Shown here: positions 25,091-34,577 of the stretch, piece by piece
Numbering within the stretch: the first letter of the stretch is position 1
How the letters are laid out: each line of letters begins with the position of its first letter
NCBI RefSeq assembly: GCF_039595395.1
Contig: NZ_JBCNLP010000001.1
Coordinates: 3,844,001 to 3,908,000, forward strand
Reading direction: 5' to 3'
From: Novosphingobium sp.
GTDB taxonomy: Bacteria > Pseudomonadota > Alphaproteobacteria > Sphingomonadales > Sphingomonadaceae
DNA length: 64,000 bases
Position numbers and translations under genes: made by a program
The notes under the pieces: generated by a model
What the model was told of the DNA's origin: nothing
The model's database searches: none
What the model saw: only the letters and a program-made list of their open reading frames with translations

Positions 25091-28000
25091 TGTCGATCTC
25101 CACCCCCTTCATCCGGCGCCCGGTCGGCACGCTGCTGCTGACGATCGGGGTGGCGCTGGCGGGCATCGCGGCCTTTTTCCACCTGCCGGTGGCGCCGCTG
25201 CCGCAGGTCGATATTCCCACCGTGATGGTGCAGGCCAGCCTGCCCGGCGCCAGCCCCGCCACCATGGCCAGCACCGTGGCCAGCCCGCTCGAACGCCATC
25301 TGGGCACCATCGCGGGCGTGACGGAAATGACCTCGCGCTCCTCGCTGGGCTCGGCGCAGGTGGTGCTGCAGTTCGACCTCGCGCGTGACATCGATGGCGC
25401 GGCGCGTGACGTGCAGGCGGCGATCAACGCCAGCCGTGCCGATCTGCCCAGCACGCTGAAAACCAACCCCACCTATCGCAAGGCCAACCCCGCCGACGCG
25501 CCGATCATGATTCTGGCGCTGACCAGCAAGACCCGCGCCCCGCATGAAATCTATGACGCGGTGTCGAACATCGTGCAGCAGAAGCTGCTGCAGGTGCAGG
25601 GCGTGGGCAATGTCGAGCTGGGCGGCGGCGCCCTGCCCGCCGTGCGCATCGAGATCGACCCCACCCTGCTCACCCAGTCGGGCGTCAGCCTGGAGGATGT
25701 GCGCACCGCGCTGCAATCCTCCAGCGCCAACCGCCCGCGCGGCGCAATCGAGGGGATCGACATCAAGGATGGCGGCAAGAACTGGCAGATCTACGCAGGC
25801 CATGCCGCGGTGAAGGCCGTCGATTTCGCGCCGATGATCGTGGGCTGGCACAATGGCGCGCCGATCCGCCTCTCCGATGTCGCCAGCGTGCAGGACGGGC
25901 CCGAAGACACCCGCACCATGGGCCTGTTCAACGGGCAGAAGTCGGTCTCGATCATCATCACCCGCCAGCCGGGCGCCAACATCGTGGAAACGGTCGATGC
26001 GCTGAAAGAGCAGATCGCACCGCTGCAGGCCCAGTTGCCCGCCGACATCAAGTTGTCGATGGCGATGGACCGCACCATCACCATCCGCGCCTCGCTGCAT
26101 GAGGTGGAAATCACCCTGCTGGTCTCCACCCTGCTGGTGGTGATCGTGGTCAGCCTGTTCCTGCAGAGCTGGCGCGCCACGCTGATCCCCGCCAGCGCGG
26201 TGATCGTCTCGCTGCTGGGCACGCTGGGGGTGATGTATCTCTCCGGCTTTCTGCTCGACAATCTGTCGCTGATGGCACTGACCGTGGCCACCGGCTTCGT
26301 GGTCGACGATGCCATCGTGGTGGTCGAGAACATCGCCCGCCATGTCGAGGATGGCATGAAGCCCTTCCAGGCCGCGCTCAAGGGCGCGCGCGAGGTGGGT
26401 TTCACCGTGCTGTCGATCTCGGTCAGCCTGGTGGCGGTCTTTGTGCCGCTGATCTTCATGCCCGGACTGGTGGGCCGCCTGTTCCGCGAGTTTTCGCTCA
26501 CCATGACGGCGGCGGTGGGGATCAGCCTTATCGCCTCGCTGACGGTGACGCCGATGCTGGCCTCGCGCCTGCTGGTGCACCACCATCCCGAGGACGGCAA
26601 TCCGGAGGACAATGCCGTCTTCCGCGCCACCCGCCGCTTCTTCGACTGGCTGCAGGGCCGCTATGGCAAGGGGCTGGACTGGGCGCTGCATCATCGCGGC
26701 CCGGTGCTGCTCAGCCTGCTGGGCGCGGTGATCCTCAACGGCTTTCTGATCGGCGTGGCGCCCAAGGGCTTCTTCCCGCAGCAGGACACCGGCGCGCTCA
26801 ACGGCGGCATCCGGGCCGACCAGTCGATCAGCTTCACCGCCATGAAGGACAAGCTGACCCAGATCGTGAAGATCGTGCGCGCCGACCCCGCCATCGATAC
26901 GGTGGTGGCCTTCAGCGGCGGCAGCCGCGCGGGCGGTGGTTTCCTCTTCGCCACGCTGAAACCGCGCGGCGAGCGCCCCCCCGCCGATGAGGTGATCCAG
27001 CGCATGCGGCCCAAGCTGGCCCGCGTGCGCGGCGTCAGCCTGTTCCTCAATCCGGTGCAGGATCTGGGCGTGGGCGGGCGGCAGACCACCGGCTCCTACC
27101 AGTATGTGCTGCATGCCGACAATCCGGCGCTGCTCGCCGATGCCGGGGCCAAGCTGGTCAATGCGCTGAAAAAGCAGGGCACCACGCTGACCGATGTCGA
27201 CATCGACCAGCAGGATGGCGGCGCCAGCGCCTATGTCACGGTGGACCGTGCCGCCGCCGCGCGTCTGGGCGTGCCGATGAACACCATCGACAATGTGCTC
27301 TACGACGCCTTCGGCCAGCGGCAGGTCGCCTCGATCTATCAGGGCCTGAACCAGTATCACGTGGTGATGGAGGCCAGCCCCAACTTCAACGGCAACCCCG
27401 AGGCGCTGAAATACATCTACCTGCCGGGCGGCGCGAGCCTCTCGACCAACATCATCAGCACCAACACCTCGCTGGGGGCCAATGCCGCTGTCGGTTCGGC
27501 GATCAGCACCAAGGTCAGCACCATGCTGCCCCTGTCCGCCGTGGCGAGCATCAGCTCGACCAGCACCAATGCCTCGGTCAGCCATACCGATGGCGAGCCT
27601 TCGGCCACCATCAGCTTCAACCTGCCGCCGGGCATCAGCCTGGGTCAGGCCGCCCAGACCATTTCGGACACGCAGGCCAGCCTGCATCTGCCCGCCACGG
27701 TGCATGGCGATTTCGGCGGCACGGCCAAAGTGTTCCAGCAATCGACCGCCTCGACCCCGCTGCTGATCGTGGCCGCGATCTTCACGATCTATGTCGTGCT
27801 GGGCATTCTGTATGAAAGCGCGATCCATCCGCTGACGGTGCTCTCCACCCTGCCCTCGGCGGGGGTGGGCGCGGTGATCTCGCTGATCGTGGCCGGGCAG
27901 CAGTTCGACCTGATCGCGCTGATCGGCGTGATCCTGCTGATCGGCATCGTGAAGAAGAACGCGATCCTGATCATCGACTTCGCGCTGGATGCCGAGCGTT

Positions 28001-28323
28001 CGCGCGGCCTTGCCCCCTATGACGCGATCCGCGAGGCCTGCCTGCTGCGCTTCCGCCCGATCATGATGACGACCATGGCCGCCGCCCTTGGCGCCGTGCC
28101 GCTGGCCATCGGCTTTGGCGACGGCGCGGAGCTGCGCCGCCCGCTGGGCATCGCCATCGTCGGCGGTCTGGTGGCCAGCCAGTTGCTGACGCTGTTCACC
28201 ACGCCGGTCGTCTATCTCGCGCTCAACCGCTGGCGCCGCCGCAGCCCCTATGAAACGCTGCTGTCGCGCCACGGCGAAAACTCCGCGCCGCATGATACCA
28301 CCCCGGTCCCCGGTTCTGCCTGA
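25090..28323 (+). CDS. RND multidrug efflux permease (MdtC-like)
   Basis: 1,077 residues, the second permease of the operon, overlapping mdtB-like by one base. The same landmark motifs are present: TPFIRRPVGTLLLTIGVALA at the first helix, GFVVDDAIVVVENI in helix 4, GIVKKNAILIIDFALDAE in helix 10. A Ser/Thr/Asn-rich stretch of about 30 residues (SLSTNIISTNTSLGANAAV region, near residue 785) enlarges the second periplasmic domain and is not obvious in the partner. It probably forms heterotrimers with the upstream permease. The stop is 13 bases before the start of the NodT-type gene. Confidence 0.92.
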   Translation: MSISTPFIRRPVGTLLLTIGVALAGIAAFFHLPVAPLPQVDIPTVMVQASLPGASPATMASTVASPLERHLGTIAGVTEMTSRSSLGSAQVVLQFDLARDIDGAARDVQAAINASRADLPSTLKTNPTYRKANPADAPIMILALTSKTRAPHEIYDAVSNIVQQKLLQVQGVGNVELGGGALPAVRIEIDPTLLTQSGVSLEDVRTALQSSSANRPRGAIEGIDIKDGGKNWQIYAGHAAVKAVDFAPMIVGWHNGAPIRLSDVASVQDGPEDTRTMGLFNGQKSVSIIITRQPGANIVETVDALKEQIAPLQAQLPADIKLSMAMDRTITIRASLHEVEITLLVSTLLVVIVVSLFLQSWRATLIPASAVIVSLLGTLGVMYLSGFLLDNLSLMALTVATGFVVDDAIVVVENIARHVEDGMKPFQAALKGAREVGFTVLSISVSLVAVFVPLIFMPGLVGRLFREFSLTMTAAVGISLIASLTVTPMLASRLLVHHHPEDGNPEDNAVFRATRRFFDWLQGRYGKGLDWALHHRGPVLLSLLGAVILNGFLIGVAPKGFFPQQDTGALNGGIRADQSISFTAMKDKLTQIVKIVRADPAIDTVVAFSGGSRAGGGFLFATLKPRGERPPADEVIQRMRPKLARVRGVSLFLNPVQDLGVGGRQTTGSYQYVLHADNPALLADAGAKLVNALKKQGTTLTDVDIDQQDGGASAYVTVDRAAAARLGVPMNTIDNVLYDAFGQRQVASIYQGLNQYHVVMEASPNFNGNPEALKYIYLPGGASLSTNIISTNTSLGANAAVGSAISTKVSTMLPLSAVASISSTSTNASVSHTDGEPSATISFNLPPGISLGQAAQTISDTQASLHLPATVHGDFGGTAKVFQQSTASTPLLIVAAIFTIYVVLGILYESAIHPLTVLSTLPSAGVGAVISLIVAGQQFDLIALIGVILLIGIVKKNAILIIDFALDAERSRGLAPYDAIREACLLRFRPIMMTTMAAALGAVPLAIGFGDGAELRRPLGIAIVGGLVASQLLTLFTTPVVYLALNRWRRRSPYETLLSRHGENSAPHDTTPVPGSA

Positions 28324-28336
28324 AAGCCCTGATGCC

Positions 28337-29752
28337 ATGAAGCATGCGTCTCTCATCCTCGCCTCCATCAGCCTGCTGGGCGTGACCGGCTGCTCGATGG
28401 CGCCGACCTATCATGTGCCCACCACGCCGCAGGCCCAGACCTTCAAGGCCGAGCCGGGCTGGCAGGTCGCCACCCCCGCCGACGATGTCGCCAAGGGCCA
28501 GTGGTGGAAGCTGTTCCACGACCCCGTGCTCGACGGGCTGGTGGAGAAGGTGGCGATCACCAACCAGAACGTGGTCTATTACCGCGCCGCGTGGGAGCAG
28601 GCCCGCGCGCTGGTGCAGCAGAACCGCGCCTCGCTGTTCCCCAGCATCAGCAGCAGCGCCAGCACCACGCGCAGCGGCTCCTTCGCGGGTGGCACGGGCG
28701 GCAATGTGACCAGCGGGGCCACCACCGCCGTGCGTGTTTCCTCCAGCTACAGCGCCGCCGTTTCCGGCACATGGACGCCCGATCTGTGGGGTCAGGTCGG
28801 CAATACGGTGAAGCAGTCCAAGGCTCAGGCGCAGGCCAGCGAGGCCAATCTGGCCAATGCCACCCTGTCGGCGCAAGGCGATCTGGCCACCAATTACATG
28901 AGCCTGCGCGGGCTCGACGCGCAGATCGCGCTGCTCGATGACACGATCAAGGGCTACGAACGCGCGCTGACGATTACCAAAAACAAATACGCTTCGGGCA
29001 CGGTCAGCAATGCCGATGTCTATACGGCGCAGACCACGCTGAACAATGCGCAGGCCAACCGCCGCGATCTGGACCGCCAGCGCGCCACCTATGAAAACGC
29101 CATCGCCGTGCTGATCGGCGAGAATCCCTCCTCCTTCAAGCTGGCCCGCGCGCCCTGGGCGCCGACCGTGCCCGAAGTGCCCTCGGCCCTGCCCGGTGAC
29201 ATTCTGCAGCGCCTGCCCACCATCGCCTCGGCCGAGCGCGCGGTGGCCGCGGCCAATGCCAACATCGGCATCCAGAAGGCCGCCTTCTTCCCGACCATCA
29301 CGCTGACGGGTCAGGCCCAGACCAGCGGCACCGAACTGTCCAACCTGTTCACCGCCGCCTCATCGCTGTGGTCGACGGGGGCTTCGGCGGCGCTGACGCT
29401 GCTCGATTTCGGCGCACGCGCGGCCAAGGTGAAGGGCGCGCGCGCCGCCTATGACGCGACCGTCGCCACCTATCGCCAGACGGTGCTGACCGCCTTCCAG
29501 GGGGTGGAGAACAATCTGGCCGCCAAGAACGCCTATGCCGAGCAGCAGGGCCAGTATGAGTCCGCTGCCGAAGCGGCCGGCAAGGCCGAGGCGATCACCC
29601 GCAACCAATATCTGTCCGGGACGGTGGATTACACCACGGTGACCAGCGCTCAGGCCACCGCCTACAGCGCGCGGGTCAACCAGATCCAGAACACGGTGAA
29701 CCGCCAGAACACGGCCATCGCGCTGATCCAGTCGGTGGGCGGCCACTGGTAA
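28337..29752 (+). CDS. RND efflux outer-membrane lipoprotein, NodT family
   Basis: 471-residue TolC-like channel. The start at 28337 yields a lipoprotein signal with lipobox LGVTGC (Cys after about 16 residues), followed by SMAPTYHVP, the usual NodT/OprM opening. Two repeats of coiled-coil helices and strands follow (GTWTPDLWGQVGNTVKQSKAQ; LFTAASSLWSTGASAALTLLDFGARAAK). It would complete the tripartite pump from the adaptor and the two permeases just upstream. Fourth and last gene of the operon; a hairpin terminator follows. Confidence 0.92.
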   Translation: MKHASLILASISLLGVTGCSMAPTYHVPTTPQAQTFKAEPGWQVATPADDVAKGQWWKLFHDPVLDGLVEKVAITNQNVVYYRAAWEQARALVQQNRASLFPSISSSASTTRSGSFAGGTGGNVTSGATTAVRVSSSYSAAVSGTWTPDLWGQVGNTVKQSKAQAQASEANLANATLSAQGDLATNYMSLRGLDAQIALLDDTIKGYERALTITKNKYASGTVSNADVYTAQTTLNNAQANRRDLDRQRATYENAIAVLIGENPSSFKLARAPWAPTVPEVPSALPGDILQRLPTIASAERAVAAANANIGIQKAAFFPTITLTGQAQTSGTELSNLFTAASSLWSTGASAALTLLDFGARAAKVKGARAAYDATVATYRQTVLTAFQGVENNLAAKNAYAEQQGQYESAAEAAGKAEAITRNQYLSGTVDYTTVTSAQATAYSARVNQIQNTVNRQNTAIALIQSVGGHW

Positions 29753-29764
29753 AAGCCCTGGGAA

Positions 29765-29803
29765 GGCGGGATTTCTCACCGAAATGGTGGCGATCCCGCT
29801 TTC
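29765..29803 (+). terminator. Terminator of the RND efflux operon
   Basis: Outer stem GCGGGAT / ATCCCGC with an inner hairpin CACC-GAAAT-GGTG, followed by TTTC, 13 bases beyond the NodT stop codon. The remaining gap to 30130 shows no gene. Confidence 0.6.
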
Positions 29804-30130
29804 GCAAGCGGCTGGAGGGTCTCAATCCTCCGCAACTCTCTCCGATCCCGAATCGATGCCGCTTCGCAAGGCAGGGTTTCCTGTGCCATTTACCATAACA
29901 GACGCATCGACCCTGTGATCCTCAGACCGGCATGAGGGCCGGTCCGGGGATCGCACAAGACCCTTGGTAAAAGGGACAGTTGCCGCCGGATTGGCCCGGA
30001 AACGCATCCGGTGGCCCGAGTGTTGCAAGCTTGACCGCCCGCTGCGTGGTTGTTGCGCGGGGCCTCATTTGATCAGCGAAGCATCGAGAGCATTTACGCG
30101 ATTCCAGCAGACAGGTGCCATCTTGGGGAG

Positions 30131-31081
30131 ATGAACCCGATGTCCAGCCGCAGTCAGGGTACGAAAAACCGCCATCCATCCCGCAAGCAAAGATCCGGAC
30201 GCAAGCGCGGCGCATCTGACGCCAAGGCGCCCGTGCTGGGCCAAAGTGGCAACGGTCATGCCGCCCCCACGCCTGCGCAATTCGGCGCCCGTGCGCCGCT
30301 GGCGGGCAAAGCCCTCGCGCCCGAAGTACCGCCCTTGTCACTGCGCGGACAGTTTCTCGCGCCGGAGATGCGGCAGGCCAAGATCTCGCGGGTCAAGGCC
30401 AGACCTGCCCCTGCCGCGCGGGTCGATAGCCCTCCGCCGCGACCGGGCCAACCTCCCAAAATCCTCAGCGCGGTCATCCGCCCGACATCGGCTTTGGGCA
30501 CGGCTCTGTCTGTCAGCTTCAGCATGGGATGGAACGGCCCGCCGCTGCTGGAGGTCGCCAACGACGATATGGAGGACATCAGGGCCAGCCAGCCGCAACC
30601 CATCGATTATTCGGTGATCGTCACGGCTGAGCCCGCGGAAGCGGCAGTCGCCGACACGCAAGCCGAGCCTGCCGCCCCCTATCTCCATACCGAGGCCGGT
30701 GACACGATCTCCCCCGCCCTGCCGCTGCCCCGGCATGCCGAACCTCTGGCCGCGCCGAAACCGGTCACCACGCGCCCTGATACCAGAGATCCCAGCAAGC
30801 CCCTGCCGCGCCATCTGGCACCCGCGAAGCCCTCGGAGGGGCTGTGGGGCGCGATGGGGCAGTGGCTGCGCAGCGCCGGGCAACTGCTGGCCTCGGGCTT
30901 TATGGTCAAGAAGACACGGCCGCGCACGCCCTCCCCCGCGACCATGCGCGAGGCGACCGAGCTGACTCAATTGCGCGCGGAAAATCGCCGGCTGCGCATG
31001 CAACTGGGCGACATGATGCGGACACAGACCGCACCAGCCCACACGATGGATCAGCGCATGATGGATCAGGTGCCGGGCTAA
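30131..31081 (+). CDS. Hypothetical Pro/Ala-rich basic protein
   Basis: I do not recognise a family. 316 residues from the ATG at 30131 (an alternative at 30140). The N-terminal third is strongly basic (RKQRSGRKRGAS), the middle is Pro/Ala-rich and probably disordered, and the last 40 residues hold a short predicted coiled coil (ELTQLRAENRRLRMQLGDMM). A weakly hydrophobic stretch occurs near residue 250 (LRSAGQLLASGFMV). No signal peptide. Codon use is like the neighbours (GC-rich third positions), which supports a real gene. It lies rightward, 15 bases from the 3' end of the converging LysR gene. Confidence 0.6.
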   Translation: MNPMSSRSQGTKNRHPSRKQRSGRKRGASDAKAPVLGQSGNGHAAPTPAQFGARAPLAGKALAPEVPPLSLRGQFLAPEMRQAKISRVKARPAPAARVDSPPPRPGQPPKILSAVIRPTSALGTALSVSFSMGWNGPPLLEVANDDMEDIRASQPQPIDYSVIVTAEPAEAAVADTQAEPAAPYLHTEAGDTISPALPLPRHAEPLAAPKPVTTRPDTRDPSKPLPRHLAPAKPSEGLWGAMGQWLRSAGQLLASGFMVKKTRPRTPSPATMREATELTQLRAENRRLRMQLGDMMRTQTAPAHTMDQRMMDQVPG

Positions 31082-31096
31082 ACCCGCGTCAAAACC

Positions 31097-31885
31097 TCAG
31101 GCGCCGGTCAGATGGGCGACCAGCGCCTTGACCTTCTTCTGTCGCCACTGCGGCAGAGGCGCCACCAGCCAATAGGCCCGGCGCGACACTTCGGCCTCGC
31201 CCAGATCGGCGATACGGCCCAGATCGTGCCAGCCCTGCGCCAAAGTCTGGGGCACGCGCGCGCGCCCCATCCCCGCCGCCGCCGCCGCGATCGCCTGACC
31301 GGCATCGCCGACGTGGAGCAGCGGTTCCTCGCCAGCTTCACCGCTGGGATTGGGGTCACCCGGCCAGGCGATCCATTCGCCCGAACCGACCGCCACCACC
31401 TTGGCCTCGCCCAGCACCACGCCTTCCAGATCGCCCGGCCCCTCGGCCAAACGGACCGCCAGATCGAGATTGGCTTCGGTGAAATCGGTCGAATCGCCAT
31501 CGACCAGCATCACCCGCACCTCGGGATTGGCGGCGCGGAAGGCGGCCAGACGCGGCGCCAGCCAGGCGGCGAAGAAATCGCGCGGCGCGGCAATCGTGTA
31601 GACATGCGCCGACTGACCCGCCTGCATCGCCTGCACCGCATCCTCGAACTGCAGGAAGCCCGCGCGCAGCGGCTCAAGACCCGCCTGCGCCTCGTCGGTC
31701 AGCTCCAGCCCCTTGGCGGTGCGACGGAACAGCACCACGCCCAGCAGATCCTCCAGCGCGCGAATCTGCTGGCCGACCGCCGCCGGGGTCACCGCCAATT
31801 CGTCCGCCGCGCGGGTGAAGGAGAGATGGCGCGCGGCCGCATCGAACACGCGCAGGGCATTGAGGGGCAGGTGAGTACGCTTCAT
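31097..31885 (-). CDS. LysR-family transcriptional regulator (GcvA-like)
   Basis: 262-residue regulator. Winged helix-turn-helix at residues 6-65: LNALRVFDAAARHLSFTRAA, then ELAVTPAAVGQQIRALED and FRRTAKGLELTDEA. The opening with PLNALRVFDAAARH is typical of the GcvA branch. The effector domain follows and is shorter than average. The start at 31885 (MKRTHLPLN) is preferred over 31924. The neighbour apaG is read in the same direction 47 bases upstream; there is no divergent partner, so the target genes are not evident. Confidence 0.88.
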   Translation of the reverse strand: MKRTHLPLNALRVFDAAARHLSFTRAADELAVTPAAVGQQIRALEDLLGVVLFRRTAKGLELTDEAQAGLEPLRAGFLQFEDAVQAMQAGQSAHVYTIAAPRDFFAAWLAPRLAAFRAANPEVRVMLVDGDSTDFTEANLDLAVRLAEGPGDLEGVVLGEAKVVAVGSGEWIAWPGDPNPSGEAGEEPLLHVGDAGQAIAAAAAGMGRARVPQTLAQGWHDLGRIADLGEAEVSRRAYWLVAPLPQWRQKKVKALVAHLTGA

Positions 31886-31932
31886 GACCTGTGGTTGAAC
31901 CGACAGGCCCCGCGCGTCAAGCAACTGTGGCT

Positions 31933-32334
31933 TTACCCCGCAGTAGCAGGCGCCGCGAGCGGGAAATGCGGGATCGCCACGCGCATTTCTTCCTCATCAT
32001 GCTGATGGCGGAAGATGTAGTAACCCTCCATGCTGCCGTTCGGTGTGGCCAACGGACAGCCCGAGACGTAATCATGGCTCTGCCCCGGCGACAGCACGGG
32101 GGTTTCGCCCACCACGCCCTCACCATCGACAAAGCTGACCGAGCCGCGCCCATCGGTGATCCGCCAGTGGCGGGTCAGCAGTTGCAGCGTATACTCCGAG
32201 TCGTTCTCGATGCGGATGTGATAGACCCAGAACCACTTCCCAGCCTCAATACGCGACTGTTCCGGAAGGAAATTCACCGCGACTCGCACGGTGACCCCAT
32301 CGGTGGTCGCTGCATGCTGGAAAAGCTCTTTCAT
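31933..32334 (-). CDS. apaG: ApaG-domain protein
   Basis: 133-residue single ApaG domain (fibronectin-III-like fold). Landmarks: VRVAVNFLPEQSRIEAGKWF near the start, YHIRIENDS, LLTRHWRITDG, the glycine motif GEGVVGETPVLSPG, and SGCPLATPNGSMEGYYIF. ApaG has been linked to Co2+ resistance and Mg2+ efflux in enterobacteria, but its biochemical role is not settled. The start at 32334 (MKELFQH) is chosen because the upstream extension to 32448 is not family-like. Confidence 0.9.
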   Translation of the reverse strand: MKELFQHAATTDGVTVRVAVNFLPEQSRIEAGKWFWVYHIRIENDSEYTLQLLTRHWRITDGRGSVSFVDGEGVVGETPVLSPGQSHDYVSGCPLATPNGSMEGYYIFRHQHDEEEMRVAIPHFPLAAPATAG

Positions 32335-32527
32335 GGCACCATTGTTAGCCCGATCTGATGCCGCAAACAACCAGCTTGGCACCAATCTTATCCCCATTGT
32401 CCCGTGGCTTGCGACGAAAAGGGGCACAGGCGGCATGGATCGACGCAAAAGAGTTATTGCGATTCATTCTTAATAGCTTTAGCTTGATATCCCTGATGAG
32501 GCCTTTCGCCAGTGGAGCCAAGCACCC

Positions 32528-32965
32528 ATGGACATCAACGAACCCAACAGCATGACCCACATGCTGCCCCACCCCGCCCCCAGCGACCAGACCACCCGCA
32601 TGCTGCTGATCGCCGCCCGGCGCATGGCCGTCCACGGGCTCTACGATGCCTCGGCCGCGATGCTGATGGTGCAGGCCTTCGGCATCCACTTCCGCAAGCC
32701 TCTGGTGCTGTTGCGCGCCTTTCTGATGGAAACATCCGCCGCCGCATCGGGCGATATCCGCATCGCCCCCTGCTGTCTGCCGCGCATGACACTGCAGGAG
32801 GGATCGATGATGGCCGCCATCGCGCATGCCGCCGCGCGCCCGGATGTGGCGGCGAGCCATCTGACGCATCTGACCGGGCAGGATGTGCCGGGGGCGCTGG
32901 TGACGACGGCGCAGGCTTTGTCCGTGTCGCTTTCGGAGTGTGGAAGGCCGGTGGTGCTGGATTAA
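32528..32965 (+). CDS. Small conserved protein, resembles sphingomonad DUF6628
   Basis: 145 residues, no signal peptide. It reads PHPAPSDQTTRMLLIAARRM, HGLYDASAAMLMVQAFG, FRKPLVLLRAFLMETS, then IRIAPCCLPRMTLQEG and ends ALSVSLSECGRPVVLD. From memory this pattern (AxHGLxDA, RPLVLLRAxMxE, APCCxxRMTxxE) matches DUF6628, a family of unknown function common in sphingomonads. The vicinal CC and scattered Met/His could bind metal, but this is speculation. The start at 32528 is supported by GGAGCCAAG upstream. Repeat copy 5 begins 16 bases after the stop. Confidence 0.75.
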   Translation: MDINEPNSMTHMLPHPAPSDQTTRMLLIAARRMAVHGLYDASAAMLMVQAFGIHFRKPLVLLRAFLMETSAAASGDIRIAPCCLPRMTLQEGSMMAAIAHAAARPDVAASHLTHLTGQDVPGALVTTAQALSVSLSECGRPVVLD

Positions 32966-32980
32966 GAACGGGAAGAAAGA

Positions 32981-33211
32981 TGCGAGGGGGTTACCCCCTC
33001 GCGCTCCCATTCCGTCTTCCGACGCATGGGCAGTGGCACCGCATCGTTGCGCATCGCCTCTCCACCTGCGCAACGAAAAGGCGCCGCAGGCAGTTAAGCC
33101 ACGACGCCTTTTCCATCGTTTAAAGCCTGCGGCGCTGCGACCTTGCTCTTTGGCCGAACCCTATGCGCCACGCAGACAGTCATGGGAGCGCGAGGGTGTA
33201 ACACCCTCGCA
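32981..33211 (-). repeat. Palindromic intergenic element, copy 5 (type II, reverse)
   Basis: 231 bp in reverse orientation, filling the gap between the converging DUF6628-like and metZ genes. The left hairpin is GGGGGTTACCCCC, the right GGGTGTAACACCC. Purine-rich left flank (GGGAAGAAAGA) and pyrimidine-rich right flank. Confidence 0.85.
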
Positions 33212-33226
33212 TTCACCTTTTCCTTC

Positions 33227-34435
33227 TTACAACCCAACCGAATCCAGAGCCTGATCCAGATCCTCGATCAGATCCTGCACATCTTCCAGCCCGACGCTGA
33301 TCCGCAGCAGCCCCTCGCTCACGCCCATCGCCGCGCGGATCTCGGGCGAGATGCTGGAGTGGGTGGTCGAGGCGGGATGAGTCATCAAAGTCTTGGCGTC
33401 ACCGATGTTGTTCGAGATATCGATCAGCTTCAGCGCGTTCAGCACACCCATGGCCTGCTCGCGTCCGCCGTCGATCTCGAAGGAGAACACCGATCCAGCC
33501 AGCTTCATCTGCTGCTTGACCAGATCGTGCTGCGGATGGCTGGGCAGGCCGGGGTGGAGCAGACGGGGCACGCGCTTCTCCAGCGCCTTGGCCACGGTCA
33601 GCGCCGATTGCGCCTGAGCATTAGCGCGAAGATCCAGCGTTTCCAGCCCCTTCAGCACCACCCAGGCGTTGAAGGGCGACAGGATCGGTCCGGTGTTGCG
33701 CTGATAGGGCAGCAGATATTTGTTGATCCACTCATGGCTGGCGCAAACGGCACCGGCCAGCACGCGGCCCTGCCCGTCCATCAGCTTGGTCGCGGAATAG
33801 GCGACCACATCGGCGCCGAAATCCATCGGGCGCTGCAGCGCGCTGGAGGCAAAGGCATTGTCCACCGCCACCTCGATACCATGCTCATGCGCCAGATCGC
33901 TGACGGCGCGGATATCGATGATATCCATCGTCGGGTTGGCGGGGGTCTCGAAGAAGAACAGCCGCGTATTGGGACGGATCGCGTCCTTCCACGCGTCGAG
34001 GTCGCGGCCATCGACCAGCGTGGTCTCGATGCCGAAGCGGGGCAGCAGATTCTGGGTGATCCACAAGGTGGGGCCAAAGGCGGCGCGGCCCATCACGAGG
34101 TGATCACCCGCCGACAGGCGCGAGAGCAGCACGCTGCTCATGGCGGACATGCCGCTGGCCTGCACGCGGCAGGTTTCGCTGCCCTCCATCAGGGCAATGC
34201 GCTCTTCCAGCATCATCACCGTGGGGTTCTGGGTGCGGGCATAGGTCATGCCCGGTTCCTGCCCGGCAAAGCGCGCGGCGGGGGTCTCGGCATCCTCGTA
34301 GCAATAGCCCGAGTTGACGAAGAGCGCCTCGCTGGTTTCGCCCATCTCGCTGCGCCAGGTGCCGCCACGCACGGCGCGGGTGGCCTGACGCCAGGTGGAG
34401 GTCTGCGAGCGGTCCTGTCCAGTCTTGTGCTTCAT
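33227..34435 (-). CDS. metZ: O-succinylhomoserine sulfhydrylase MetZ
   Basis: 402-residue PLP enzyme of the Cys/Met metabolism family, making homocysteine from O-succinylhomoserine and sulfide. Motifs: EGSETCRVQASGMSAMSSVL, FFETPANPTMDIIDI, and YSATKLMDGQGRVLAGAV containing the PLP lysine. The WRxxTRAVRGGTxRSxxGE opening and SEALFVNSGYCYEDAE are typical of MetZ rather than MetB or MetC. The start at 34435 gives MKHKTGQDRS. It would use the sulfide made by the cys genes at 7-11 kb. No SAM-II riboswitch is visible in the 140 bases upstream. Confidence 0.9.
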   Translation of the reverse strand: MKHKTGQDRSQTSTWRQATRAVRGGTWRSEMGETSEALFVNSGYCYEDAETPAARFAGQEPGMTYARTQNPTVMMLEERIALMEGSETCRVQASGMSAMSSVLLSRLSAGDHLVMGRAAFGPTLWITQNLLPRFGIETTLVDGRDLDAWKDAIRPNTRLFFFETPANPTMDIIDIRAVSDLAHEHGIEVAVDNAFASSALQRPMDFGADVVAYSATKLMDGQGRVLAGAVCASHEWINKYLLPYQRNTGPILSPFNAWVVLKGLETLDLRANAQAQSALTVAKALEKRVPRLLHPGLPSHPQHDLVKQQMKLAGSVFSFEIDGGREQAMGVLNALKLIDISNNIGDAKTLMTHPASTTHSSISPEIRAAMGVSEGLLRISVGLEDVQDLIEDLDQALDSVGL

Positions 34436-34577
34436 GGCCCGCGCTTTAAGCCCGCGCGCCTGCCTCTGCAAGGGCGGCCGGGAATAGTGTAAAAGATCAT
34501 AAGGGTACGTTCAGCCGGTGTGTCAGGGCGATGGACCGGATGGACAGCACGCGGCGTCAACCATATGCCTAGGGAAT

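Noticed and set aside
24904..28368. A 1,154-residue open frame on the minus strand opposite the RND permeases
   Set aside because: It is antisense to two genes with unmistakable RND motifs, is rich in His/Arg/Gln/Gly as expected for the mirror of GC-biased codons, and has no domain.
34436..34577. SAM-II riboswitch before metZ
   Set aside because: I looked for the conserved core in the leftward leader and found no match.
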